Positions 1-6,613 of a stretch of DNA of 16,246 nt are shown here, one piece after another. This stretch comes from JBEKYH01 sp049511115. GTDB taxonomy: Bacteria > Planctomycetota > Phycisphaerae > Tepidisphaerales > Tepidisphaeraceae. The translations under genes and the position numbers were made by a program. The stretch is from assembly GCA_049511115.1 (NCBI GenBank), contig JBEKYH010000191.1:1-16246 (forward strand), read 5' to 3'. Below the pieces are notes generated by a model that saw only the letters and a list, made by a program, of their open reading frames with translations, had not been told where the DNA came from and did no database searches. Positions within the stretch are counted from its first letter, which is position 1; each line of letters opens with the position of its first letter.

Positions 1-23
1 GTCCCCGGGGAAACGGCCATTGG

Positions 24-680
24 CTATTCAAGCACGCCCAACGTGGTCAGGACTCCCTCCTGCCGGACGGTCAGGACGCTGGTCAGCTCGCTTCTGGCTT
101 GGTTCAATTCGGCCCGGGCGGCGTCCCGCGCGTCGCGGTAGGCCTTTAGAAGCGTGGCGAATTGGTCGCCGCTGGTGTTGGGGTCTTTGATGGCGGCTCG
201 CAGGTCGCGGGTCGCTTTGGCCAGATCGGCCGCAGAGGCGGACTTGCTGATTATCACGCCGGCCAGCGGGCTGGTGCGATCGACGGCTCCTATGGACTCC
301 AGGACCTTTTGGATCATGGGTTCAAGAGCCGCCCATTCGTCGTCGGAGGTGATGTTCAATTGAGTCCGGATTTGACTGTAGGCGAACTTCTGCACGTTGG
401 CCTGCATCTGCATGAAGGTCGCCTGATCGAGGATGCCTTTGTCGATGAGTTCCTGTTGAATGTCGGCCGGGTCGGCGCCGTTTTGCATTTCCTGGAAAAG
501 CTGCTGCGGGTCCATTCCCTTGGCCTGCATGTTCTGCATGATCATCTGAAAGCTCTGCTGCATCTGCTGGATCATGGCCTGCTGCTCGGGGGACGGGCCG
601 GCCTGATTCTGGGCCAGCGCCTGGCGGCCGGTGAACAGCACCGATGCGGAGATCACGAGGATGGCGAATTGTTTGACCAT
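24..680 (-). CDS. Secreted Met/Gln-rich helical protein of unknown function
   Basis: This 218-residue protein starts with a clear Sec signal peptide: a Lys at residue 3, a hydrophobic core at about 5-17, and an A-L-A/Q cleavage site near residue 23. The export target is therefore the periplasm or cell exterior. Residues 30-100 are strongly enriched in Met and Gln and should be helical. A short segment near 105-125 (RTQLNITSDDEWAALEPMI) looks like a small folded helix pair. The C-terminal third is Ala/Arg/Glu-rich and coiled-coil-like, ending with 'LTVRQEGVLTTLGVLE'. The overall plan (signal peptide, helices, LTxxQ-like tail) recalls small periplasmic Spy/LTXXQ-type helical proteins, but I cannot assign it to that family. 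It is transcribed away from the membrane-protein gene at 831. The ORF and export signal are convincing; the function is unknown. Confidence 0.75.
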   Translation of the reverse strand: MVKQFAILVISASVLFTGRQALAQNQAGPSPEQQAMIQQMQQSFQMIMQNMQAKGMDPQQLFQEMQNGADPADIQQELIDKGILDQATFMQMQANVQKFAYSQIRTQLNITSDDEWAALEPMIQKVLESIGAVDRTSPLAGVIISKSASAADLAKATRDLRAAIKDPNTSGDQFATLLKAYRDARDAARAELNQARSELTSVLTVRQEGVLTTLGVLE

Positions 681-732
681 TGCACCAGCATATCATCCCA
701 GCGGGCAGGACGCATGGGCTAATATTGTGCAG

Positions 733-742
733 TTATTATAAT
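733..742. promoter_or_regulatory. Possible divergent promoter -10 elements
   Basis: The AT-rich decamer TTATTATAAT lies in the 150-bp gap between the divergent genes at 680 and 831. It contains a perfect TATAAT on the + strand (737-742) and another on the - strand (read from 740 to 735). No good -35 hexamer stands at 16-18 bp on either side, so this rests on the -10 match and its location alone. It could serve either gene. Confidence 0.25.
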
Positions 743-830
743 CGGGCACCGGGAGGGGCGTTACAAATACGATGGATGTGTCCGTAAGTCCTGTCGCGGT
801 AACGCTGCGCTCCGCTATCATCCCCTGACG

Positions 831-3302
831 ATGCCCCGCATCTCCCTCGGCAGGTTTCAATCTCGCGCATGGATCATGCCGGCTTATTTTGCCGGCCTGA
901 CGCTGTGCCTTTTTGGGGATTGCCTGGTTGTTTCCGGGCGCGTGCCCGCGGAGATCGACAGCGATTTGCGCTGTCAATATCTGCCGTGGCGGCAGTTCGC
1001 GTTTGACCAGATTCGCAGCGGGCATTTTCCGCTGTGGAATCCGTACCAGTTTTCGGGCACGCCATTTTTCGGCGATCCGCAGTCGGCGCTGCTTTATCCG
1101 CCGAACTGGCTGAACCTGGTTCTGGCACCACCAGCGGCTGCGAGTTGGCTGATGGCCGGCCATTTTTTTCTGGCGGCGTACTTCATGGGGCTGTGGGCGC
1201 GCAGGCGCGGATTGAGTTTGCTGCCCTGCCTGCTGGCGGGAACGCTCTATGCCTGCTGCGGCACGATTACCACTAACATCCGGGCCGGCCACCTGCCGCT
1301 GCTGTGCTCCGCCGCTTGGACGCCGCTGCTGTTTATGTGCGTCGATGGGTTGTTTGATGAGGTTCGGATGCGCGTGTGGCCTTGGATACTGCACCGCGCG
1401 TGGCGCTGGATACTGCTCGGTGCAGCCGTCGTCGCGATGCTGGCCACGGATGGGTTTCCGCAATTCGCGTATGACTCGGCGTTGGCCGTTGCACTTTACG
1501 CGCTCTTGAACCTGCGTGGCTCCAGTAATCGCCTTCGATCCATCGCGGCTTTAGTCTGCATGTACGCTCTGGGAGCGGCTCTTGCCGGGGCGCAATTGCT
1601 TGCGTCCGCGCAGGTCGCCAGCGATTCCGTCCGGGCGGGCGGGCTTTCCATCGCCGAAGCGGGAACGTTCGCCCTTCCGCCGGAGAATCTGCTGACCCTT
1701 CTCGTCCCGGGCGTATTCGGCGACCGCGTGCATCTGGCCTATTTCGGCCGGTGGTATTGGTGGGAAACGTGCATTTTCATCGGTCCGGCGGCGGTGCTAC
1801 TAGCTGTTTATGGCGCGGCCCAGCGCAAGCGGCAGTCGATCATTGCCGTCACCATGATTGTGGTGACGCTGCTTGTCGCGTTAGGCCCGGCGACGCCTCT
1901 GTTCACTCTGCTCTATCACGCTCTTCCGTCGTTTGGCGATTTCCGTGCGCCTGGGCGGTTTGCATTGGTTGCCGAGTTGTTCATTGCCCTGATGGCTGGG
2001 GAAGGTCTGGAGCGCGGTTGCGGGCACTTTACCGGTACACTCCTCGATCTCCTGGTCGAGCATAATTTCGTGACGGCCAGTCAAGCCGAGCGCTTGCGCT
2101 TAAAGGTACGTTCCAAAAGCGTTTTAAAGGGTCGCTCCAAAAGCGTTTCGATTCATCCGCGAGGAATCATGACCCTGGCGATAGGCGCGGGACTGCTTGC
2201 ACTCATATTTGGCGCAGCGACCGCCTTGGCAACGGCCGATGAAACCAGCGGCCCGGGCGCTTTCGCGAGCATCATTCGCACTCTTCGCAATACCGGCCAG
2301 ACCATGGACGCCCGGCCGAGCCTCGACCCCAATTTTCCCCGGTTGGCGGCATCCTTCGCCGCCCGTGAATTCGCGATCGCCGCCGGCGTATCGCTTGCGG
2401 CCGCGGTTGCCCTCGCCGTCTGGAGGAAAAAGAAAATTGGCCCGATCGTTGTCGCCGTCCTCGCGGGGGGCCAGATCATTTACTTTGCCTTCGACCAGCG
2501 GGCGAGCAGCGACCGCGACGCGCCACTGCCAGCCAACTGGGCCACGGCTCTGGCAGCGCTTTCCCCCGGCGATCGCGCTCTCATTTACAACGATCTCTTT
2601 GCGGACGGCCAGACGCTTAATGCCGTTGGTTACAACCCCTTGGTGCTCAATCGCATGGGACATTTCCTCGCCGCGACGCAGAATCAGAATGTGGCGGAAG
2701 TGGGAATGAACGCCCCGGCGGCCACGCTTCCGCCGGTCTACCGGATGCTGCGGGCGAGCATGATGATTCCGAGTCAATATGGCGGGCCGGTCTATCCACT
2801 GAGCGATCCGCTGCCGCGGCTCAAACTGATGGGCCAATGGAAAGTGGCGCAAAGTTCGGAAGAGGCTCTTAGCGATGTGCTCGATTCCGGTTTCGATCCT
2901 GCGCTGTCGGTGATCCTGGAGAGCGCGCCCGATTTTCAATCACCCGCCGGAAGCGCCGCAGACAAACCAGTCGGGACCGTTCGTCTATTGAGCGAAACCG
3001 TCAATGACCTGGAGATCGAAGCGGATGTTTCGTCGCCGCGCGTGCTGCTAATAACCGACGCTTTCAGCGCCGGCTGGCGCGTTGTTCCGCTCGATGCTGA
3101 CACACAGCAGGATTATCAGGTCATCCCAGGAGATTATTGCCTGCGGGCCATTCCCCTTGCCGCCGGCCATCATCATTTCCGCCTGGAATACCGGCCGACG
3201 GCGGTTATGGCCGGAGCGGTCATTTCCATTTTTGCGATCGTCTTTTACCTAGGTTTCGGCTACGCGATTTGTTTCAGCCGATTGGCGCGACCGGCGCGCT
3301 GA
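831..3302 (+). CDS. YfhO-family multi-spanning membrane protein (GT-C-like)
   Basis: This is an 823-residue integral membrane protein. Residues 43-93 carry the hallmark first extracytoplasmic loop of YfhO-like proteins: an acidic D-S-D, then LPWRQFAFDQIRSGHFPLWN, then a G-x-P-F-F-G-D-P-Q-S-A-L-L-Y-P-P-N segment. Many hydrophobic helices follow up to about residue 400, then a soluble cytosolic-looking loop (about 405-445), more helices, and a long soluble domain. The C-terminus has the typical beta-rich module with 'DAFSAGWRV' near 742 and 'HHFRLEYRP' near 785, followed by one last helix. Family members are implicated in lipid-linked sugar transfer to cell-wall polymers; the substrate here is unknown. 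The start at 831 lacks a good ribosome-binding site, and Met16 at 876 is an alternative. The 3' end overlaps the convergent gene by 43 bp. An unusual 24-bp duplication lies in the cytosolic loop. Confidence 0.8.
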   Translation: MPRISLGRFQSRAWIMPAYFAGLTLCLFGDCLVVSGRVPAEIDSDLRCQYLPWRQFAFDQIRSGHFPLWNPYQFSGTPFFGDPQSALLYPPNWLNLVLAPPAAASWLMAGHFFLAAYFMGLWARRRGLSLLPCLLAGTLYACCGTITTNIRAGHLPLLCSAAWTPLLFMCVDGLFDEVRMRVWPWILHRAWRWILLGAAVVAMLATDGFPQFAYDSALAVALYALLNLRGSSNRLRSIAALVCMYALGAALAGAQLLASAQVASDSVRAGGLSIAEAGTFALPPENLLTLLVPGVFGDRVHLAYFGRWYWWETCIFIGPAAVLLAVYGAAQRKRQSIIAVTMIVVTLLVALGPATPLFTLLYHALPSFGDFRAPGRFALVAELFIALMAGEGLERGCGHFTGTLLDLLVEHNFVTASQAERLRLKVRSKSVLKGRSKSVSIHPRGIMTLAIGAGLLALIFGAATALATADETSGPGAFASIIRTLRNTGQTMDARPSLDPNFPRLAASFAAREFAIAAGVSLAAAVALAVWRKKKIGPIVVAVLAGGQIIYFAFDQRASSDRDAPLPANWATALAALSPGDRALIYNDLFADGQTLNAVGYNPLVLNRMGHFLAATQNQNVAEVGMNAPAATLPPVYRMLRASMMIPSQYGGPVYPLSDPLPRLKLMGQWKVAQSSEEALSDVLDSGFDPALSVILESAPDFQSPAGSAADKPVGTVRLLSETVNDLEIEADVSSPRVLLITDAFSAGWRVVPLDADTQQDYQVIPGDYCLRAIPLAAGHHHFRLEYRPTAVMAGAVISIFAIVFYLGFGYAICFSRLARPAR
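2100..2147 (+). repeat. 24-bp in-frame tandem duplication inside the YfhO-like gene
   Basis: Two adjacent 24-bp units, 2100-2123 and 2124-2147, match at 21 of 24 positions. They encode LKVRSKSV and LKGRSKSV (codons 424-439). Both units begin with the codon TTA and are richer in A/T than the surrounding GC-rich gene. They fall in a predicted cytosolic loop, so the extra basic residues are probably tolerated. Confidence 0.8.
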
Positions 3303-5035
3303 ATCCCGGGAATCACATAATCGCGCGCGACGACGTCCCAGCTCATCTGCAGCGCCAGCGCGTAGCCGCGCTCGATAAATTGTTCAAATTCCGCCGGCGA
3401 GCGCGGCAGGCGATCGAGCAGTTGCGCCGCGACTTTCTCCGAGACGATATGCTCGATCTCGTCGCGCTCTTCCTTGCCGATGGCCAGCAACTGCTCGGGC
3501 CGCAGGCCCTTATTGGGAAGATCGGTGTAATCCGCGACAATCACATTAGGCGTGGGCTTGCCGTTGTTGGCTTTCTCGACGAACCCGGCGCACCCGCAGA
3601 CATTGGTGAAAATGCAAATTCCGCCGAAGCTGATCGGCTCGACCTGGGCGATGCCAAACGGCTCGTAAATGCTTTGCCCGAATTCGGCGTCGGAGCCTTT
3701 GCGGATGTCCATGAATTCCATATCCGCCGGCATGCGCGCGCCGCAGGTCTTGGGGTCGAAGCCAAACTGGTTGATGAAGATCACCTTCACGTTGCGGGCG
3801 CGGGCGTTGAATTCCTGGACGCCCTGGTAATAGGCCGCTTCGCCGTTGGACATGTCCGGCAGACCTTCGCGGTGCACGACGGGCCAGTGATAGGTGGCTT
3901 CCATGTGGCGGATATCGTCGCTCCGTCGCGCGGGCACTTCGGTGGTCAGCGCGAAGAGCACGGCCGTTTCATTGCGGGCGCGTAACATGCGTTCGACGTG
4001 TTCCAAGACGCGCAGATCGCGCCACAGTCCCTTGCTGGGCACCAGGCGCGTGACGTGGGAAAAAACATAATCCGGGGCGAATCCCAGCAGCGTCTGGCAA
4101 TACTCCTGCAATTTGCGGCGGCTGGTCCTCTTTTCTTCGCCGCTGATTTTCCAGCACGGTACGCCGTTGTAGGCAACCTGGGCATCGACGCACGCGAAAT
4201 CCGGGCCGAGGAAGCGGATTTCCTTCAGCACATAATCGCCCACGGCAAAGATGCCGTCGCAGAATCGCGACGCCTTCACCAGCGAACTCTTGTAAAAATC
4301 GCTCTGGTCGCCGAACACGTCCTCGAGGTGATGCCCCTGGCTCATGGCGATGCTCATGACGTTGTAGAACATCGTGTCATGGCCGGGATTGCCCTCGACG
4401 ACGCGGCGCATCGGCGCAACTTCATGGGCATAGAAGATGGTGCGGAAGCGGCTTTGCTCGCCTTCCATGATGGCCGCGAGCGCCGTGGGCATGCCCATGT
4501 ATTCATGTGAGAGGAGCACGCACGGCTCGAGTTCGCTGCCGGCGCCCAGGGCGTGCAGCGCGGCGATGGCCGGCTCGGCGAGGCGCATCCACTGCTCGTA
4601 ATCCCAGATGTGGTCGTACTTGGCGCTTTCAATTCCGAACGTTTTCCAGAGCTTGAATTTGAAAATTCCGATCTTCTCGGCGTCGTAGCGGGCGACATCG
4701 ATCAGCAATATCTCCGGGGTGCTGGTCACGCCGGTGGCTTTTTCAGTGAACTTGCGCCGGCCGTAAACAATCCCCACGTCGAAGGCTTGTTCGATTTCGC
4801 GGAAGCGCGCCGCCAGCGGCGAGCGATACAAACTGTCCAGGCTGCTGTAGAGCACTTCGCCCTGCGGCCCGAGGCGGCTTTCGCCGCGGTCGTCGCTGGG
4901 CCAGAAAGGTCCGCATAAAATATTGCGCGGGGCCTTGGTGAGGTATGTCTGGCTGGTCAGCAGCCCCTGCAGGACCGCCCCGATTCCACCAATCTTGCAG
5001 ATTGCCTCGTGGGTGACATGTACGACTGTCTGCAT
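3260..5035 (-). CDS. GT-B glycosyltransferase, glycogen/starch synthase-like
   Basis: This 591-residue soluble enzyme has the two-Rossmann GT-B layout. The N-terminal K-x-G-G loop (K14-I-G-G-I-G) is the counterpart of the KTGGL motif of glycogen/starch synthases. 'LLSHEYMG' (H178) and 'FYAHEV' (H204) resemble acceptor-side histidine motifs. 'YNGV' (289-292) starts the C-terminal domain. R330 and K335 in 'TRLVPSKGL' match the nucleotide-sugar phosphate-binding pair, and E458-PFGIAQV-E466 is the E-x7-E motif. By family knowledge it should transfer glucose or a related sugar from a nucleotide sugar to an alpha-glucan-like acceptor; GT5 versus GT4 is not settled. An AGAGGT ribosome-binding site (5045-5050) precedes the ATG by 9 bases. 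It is convergent with the YfhO-like gene (43-bp overlap) and divergent from the pilin array. No signal peptide is visible. Confidence 0.85.
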   Translation of the reverse strand: MQTVVHVTHEAICKIGGIGAVLQGLLTSQTYLTKAPRNILCGPFWPSDDRGESRLGPQGEVLYSSLDSLYRSPLAARFREIEQAFDVGIVYGRRKFTEKATGVTSTPEILLIDVARYDAEKIGIFKFKLWKTFGIESAKYDHIWDYEQWMRLAEPAIAALHALGAGSELEPCVLLSHEYMGMPTALAAIMEGEQSRFRTIFYAHEVAPMRRVVEGNPGHDTMFYNVMSIAMSQGHHLEDVFGDQSDFYKSSLVKASRFCDGIFAVGDYVLKEIRFLGPDFACVDAQVAYNGVPCWKISGEEKRTSRRKLQEYCQTLLGFAPDYVFSHVTRLVPSKGLWRDLRVLEHVERMLRARNETAVLFALTTEVPARRSDDIRHMEATYHWPVVHREGLPDMSNGEAAYYQGVQEFNARARNVKVIFINQFGFDPKTCGARMPADMEFMDIRKGSDAEFGQSIYEPFGIAQVEPISFGGICIFTNVCGCAGFVEKANNGKPTPNVIVADYTDLPNKGLRPEQLLAIGKEERDEIEHIVSEKVAAQLLDRLPRSPAEFEQFIERGYALALQMSWDVVARDYVIPGIQRAGRANRLKQIA

Positions 5036-5345
5036 GGGATTTGGACCTCTGTATTCTATTTCGGTCTTTAGAGCGTCTTAGCTTGCTTTCACGGAATCTT
5101 CCGACAAATCATACTATCGGCCAGAGACGCCATAAAGCGACGAGAGCGCGTGGAATCTACCGGCCGGTTAGCCCCTACATCCGATAACGCTTACCTGCGC
5201 GTAACGAAACCCACACGCATCTTAAGTTGGCATGGGCGCATTCCGATGTGTCTGGGGAGTTCCTGCGGGATTGGCGTGATGTTTATGCGGCCCGCGTCGA
5301 AGTGTATCCGGTGAAGGGACGTTCCCTCGCAACAGGAGACTTGCG
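5036..5345. other. 310-bp divergent intergenic region before the pilin array
   Basis: I see no protein-coding gene here. The region must hold the start signals for both the minus-strand glycosyltransferase and the plus-strand pilin array. It contains a perfect 10-bp palindrome, ACCGGCCGGT (5159-5168), a possible operator, and a weak minus-strand promoter candidate listed separately. I could not find a convincing plus-strand promoter for the pilins. An AGGAG ribosome-binding site (5334-5338) lies at the right edge. Confidence 0.5.
5108..5136 (-). promoter_or_regulatory. Candidate promoter of the glycosyltransferase gene
   Basis: On the minus strand, TTTATG (5136-5131) and TATGAT (5113-5108) are separated by 17 bases. 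The -10 hexamer matches the housekeeping consensus at 5 of 6 positions and the -35 at only 3 of 6. It lies about 75 bp upstream of the start codon at 5035. The spacing is right, but the match is weak. Confidence 0.25.
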
Positions 5346-5516
5346 ATGAAGGCGCTAACTGATTTCGTCACGTCGCTGGCCCGGGATGAGAACGGCGGCG
5401 AGGTTCTGGAATACGCCCTGGTGGCGTCTTTGATCGTGGTCGCCGCGATTGCGACGATCTCCAGCGTCGGCAACAAAGTTCTGGCGCGGTGGAACTCGCT
5501 GAATAATTCGTTATGA
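5346..5516 (+). CDS. flp: Flp-type prepilin 1
   Basis: This encodes a 56-residue Flp (type IVc) prepilin, the major structural subunit of a Tad pilus. The leader is short and positively charged (MKALTDFVTSLARDENG). The Flp signature requires E at +5 and Y at +6 after the cleaved Gly. Here E22-Y23 places cleavage between G17 and G18 and leaves a mature peptide of about 39 residues. The hydrophobic helix covers about 21-42 (VLEYALVASLIVVAAIAT), and the C-terminus is the conserved block LARWNSLNNSL. An AGGAG ribosome-binding site (5334-5338) stands 7 bases before the ATG. It is the first of three tandem paralogues, and a hairpin followed by five Ts begins two bases after its stop codon. The ORF is short, but motif, ribosome-binding site and paralogy make it secure. 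Confidence 0.93.
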   Translation: MKALTDFVTSLARDENGGEVLEYALVASLIVVAAIATISSVGNKVLARWNSLNNSL

Positions 5517-5517
5517 C

Positions 5518-5536
5518 GCCGCCGGCGCGGCTTTTT
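5518..5536 (+). terminator. Hairpin plus T-tract directly after pilin 1
   Basis: The inverted repeat GCCGC-CGGC-GCGGC (5518-5531) forms a 5-bp all-GC stem with a 4-base loop. TTTTT (5532-5536) follows at once, the shape of an intrinsic terminator. The stem is short, so termination is probably partial. A competing pairing of GGCG (5524-5527) with CGCC (5537-5540) would disrupt it. A second small stem, AAGG/CCTT (5542-5552), also runs into Ts just before the ribosome-binding site of pilin 2. Confidence 0.45.
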
Positions 5537-5567
5537 CGCCGAAGGTAACCTTTTTGAGGAGGATGCG

Positions 5568-5738
5568 ATGAAATCCATCTGCCAACTTTTCTCTTCCCTG
5601 GCGCGCGACGAGCGCGGCGGCGAAGTTCTGGAATACGCCCTGGTCGCGGGCCTGATTGTCATCGCCGCGATCGCGACCATCTCCAGCGTGGGCACCAAGG
5701 TGCTGGCCCGCTGGAATTCGCTGAATAGCTCCATGTAA
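5568..5738 (+). CDS. flp: Flp-type prepilin 2
   Basis: This second 56-residue Flp prepilin is nearly identical to pilin 1 from the charged end of the leader onwards (LARDERGGEVLEYALVAGLI and so on to LARWNSLNSSM). The first ten residues (MKSICQLFSS) differ. Predicted cleavage is again between G17 and G18, with E22 and Y23 as the +5/+6 pair. A strong AGGAGG (5557-5562) lies 5 bases before the ATG at 5568, which fixes this start over the out-of-frame ATG at 5563. The gap from pilin 1 is 51 bp and contains the terminator-like hairpin. It is likely an alternative or co-assembled pilus subunit. Confidence 0.93.
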   Translation: MKSICQLFSSLARDERGGEVLEYALVAGLIVIAAIATISSVGTKVLARWNSLNSSM

Positions 5739-5779
5739 GTGCGATTTTGTTTGGACGCGCGGAGCGACGTCACGCACAT

Positions 5780-5825
5780 ATCCGAGTTGTTGCGCTGGAG
5801 TGGCGCGGCAGCGGTAGTTTCGGAT
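5780..5825 (+). promoter_or_regulatory. Possible structured leader of pilin 3
   Basis: ATCCGA (5780-5785) can pair exactly with TCGGAT (5820-5825), which ends directly before the ribosome-binding site of pilin 3. Inside the 34-base loop, GCGC (5792-5795) and GCGC (5803-5806) can form a smaller stem. This could set ribosome access to pilin 3. It is seen by eye only; no folding energy was computed. Confidence 0.25.
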
Positions 5826-5831
5826 GGGAGG
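5826..5831 (+). promoter_or_regulatory. Ribosome-binding site that selects the GTG start of pilin 3
   Basis: GGGAGG stands 5 bases before the GTG at 5837. The same reading frame is open back to an ATG at 5747, but that start has no such site and would add a 30-residue extension lacking any pilin leader features. Confidence 0.7.
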
Positions 5832-5836
5832 CTGAC

Positions 5837-6007
5837 GTGAAAAGGGCATTGGGCATCGGCGCGTGTGTTCTCGGTGACGATCGCGGCGGCGAAGTGCTCG
5901 AATACGCACTCATCGCCGGGCTGATCGTGGTGGCGGCCATCGCAACCATCAGCGGCGTCGGCACGACTTTGCTGGCCCGCTGGAATTCGCTGAACTCTTC
6001 CATGTAA
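5837..6007 (+). CDS. flp: Flp-type prepilin 3 (GTG start)
   Basis: This third Flp prepilin starts at GTG. With that start it has exactly the same length, 56 residues, as pilins 1 and 2, and G17/G18, E22 and Y23 fall at identical positions. Its leader is the most divergent (MKRALGIGACVLGDDRG). The mature part differs by a few conservative changes, including SGVGTTL in place of SSVGTKV, and ends in the same LARWNSLNSSM block. The strong GGGAGG site supports the GTG start over the upstream ATG at 5747. It is followed after 19 bp by the prepilin peptidase gene. The rarer start codon and structured leader suggest lower expression, perhaps as a minor pilin. Confidence 0.9.
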   Translation: MKRALGIGACVLGDDRGGEVLEYALIAGLIVVAAIATISGVGTTLLARWNSLNSSM

Positions 6008-6026
6008 GGCCTCGCGAGGGATTCCC

Positions 6027-6572
6027 ATGGCGGCCATGACCCTCATCGACCACGCACCCCTTTTGGGCCTGCTGCTGCTGGCCGCGGTCATCGACGCGCG
6101 GACGCGGCGGCTCCCCAATTGGCTGACGCTTGGGCTGATCCTCAGCGGTCTGGCCCGCGCGGCGTGCCTGGGGGGAGTCGCGGGACTGGGGCATGGTTTC
6201 GCGGGGTTATTCGCGGGCGCGTTGGCGCCGCTTATTCTTTTCATCATGGGGGCACTGGGAGGCGGAGACGTCAAGCTCTTCGCCGGCGTCGGCGCGTGGC
6301 TCGGGCCGTTGCCGGTTCTAACGGTGTTCGCCGTCCAATGCGTTATCGGTCTTGTTCTGATTCTCGCCCAATCGCTCACGCAGCGGCGCACCTTAACTCT
6401 GTTCCGCAACAGCGCCTTGCTTTATGCGACGATCAGCCATCGCGGCCTGGGCGGCGCCGGCCCATCGGCGGGAGCGGAATTCACAAGTATCGACCGGCCG
6501 ATGCCGTACGCGGTTCCCGTGGCGCTGGCGACGTTGGCGGTGCTGCTGGCCCCCTCGTGGTATGTGTTTTAA
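6027..6572 (+). CDS. cpaA: Prepilin peptidase, CpaA/TadV type (A24)
   Basis: This is a 181-residue inner-membrane aspartic protease that removes the Flp leader peptides. The two catalytic aspartates of the A24 family are visible: D23 in 'AAVIDARTRRLPNWL' and D81 in the G-x-G-D-type motif 'GGGDVKLFAG'. Hydrophobic helices surround both. The length fits the short CpaA/TadV class, which lacks the N-terminal methyltransferase domain of PilD. The C-terminal portion (about 130-165) is a polar loop followed by a last helix. GAGGG (6016-6020) lies 6 bases before the ATG and forms part of the palindrome CCTCGCGAGG (6010-6019). It sits 19 bp after pilin 3 and is clearly co-transcribed with the pilins. 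The gene ends 41 bp before a convergent minus-strand gene. Confidence 0.9.
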   Translation: MAAMTLIDHAPLLGLLLLAAVIDARTRRLPNWLTLGLILSGLARAACLGGVAGLGHGFAGLFAGALAPLILFIMGALGGGDVKLFAGVGAWLGPLPVLTVFAVQCVIGLVLILAQSLTQRRTLTLFRNSALLYATISHRGLGGAGPSAGAEFTSIDRPMPYAVPVALATLAVLLAPSWYVF

Positions 6573-6613
6573 CCCGCGTTGACCCGTTCAATTCATTTCT
6601 TGCCGCCATCAAC

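Noticed and set aside
162..722. 186-codon plus-strand frame at the left end
   Set aside because: It is antisense to the signal-peptide-bearing protein at 24-680, with the His/Leu-rich composition typical of a shadow frame.
2124..2939. 271-codon minus-strand frame inside the YfhO-like gene
   Set aside because: Arg/His/Gly-rich composition, no recognisable motif, and fully covered by a convincing sense gene.
5226..5242. Sigma-54 type promoter (TGGCATGG... ) before the first pilin
   Set aside because: The GG element is present, but no GC element occurs at the required distance.
5747..5836. ATG at 5747 as the start of pilin 3
   Set aside because: It adds 30 residues with no leader character and has no ribosome-binding site; the GTG at 5837 gives the same length as the other pilins.
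5768..5836. Possible cyclic-di-GMP (GEMM) riboswitch from the GTCACGCACA string
   Set aside because: Only that short string resembles the motif; the rest of the conserved core, including the GGGACGCAAAGCC-like side, is missing.
5222..6409. 395-codon minus-strand open frame across the pilin genes, with three similar blocks
   Set aside because: The repeated blocks are simply the antisense of the three pilin paralogues. The sense strand has ribosome-binding sites, prepilin motifs and the peptidase.
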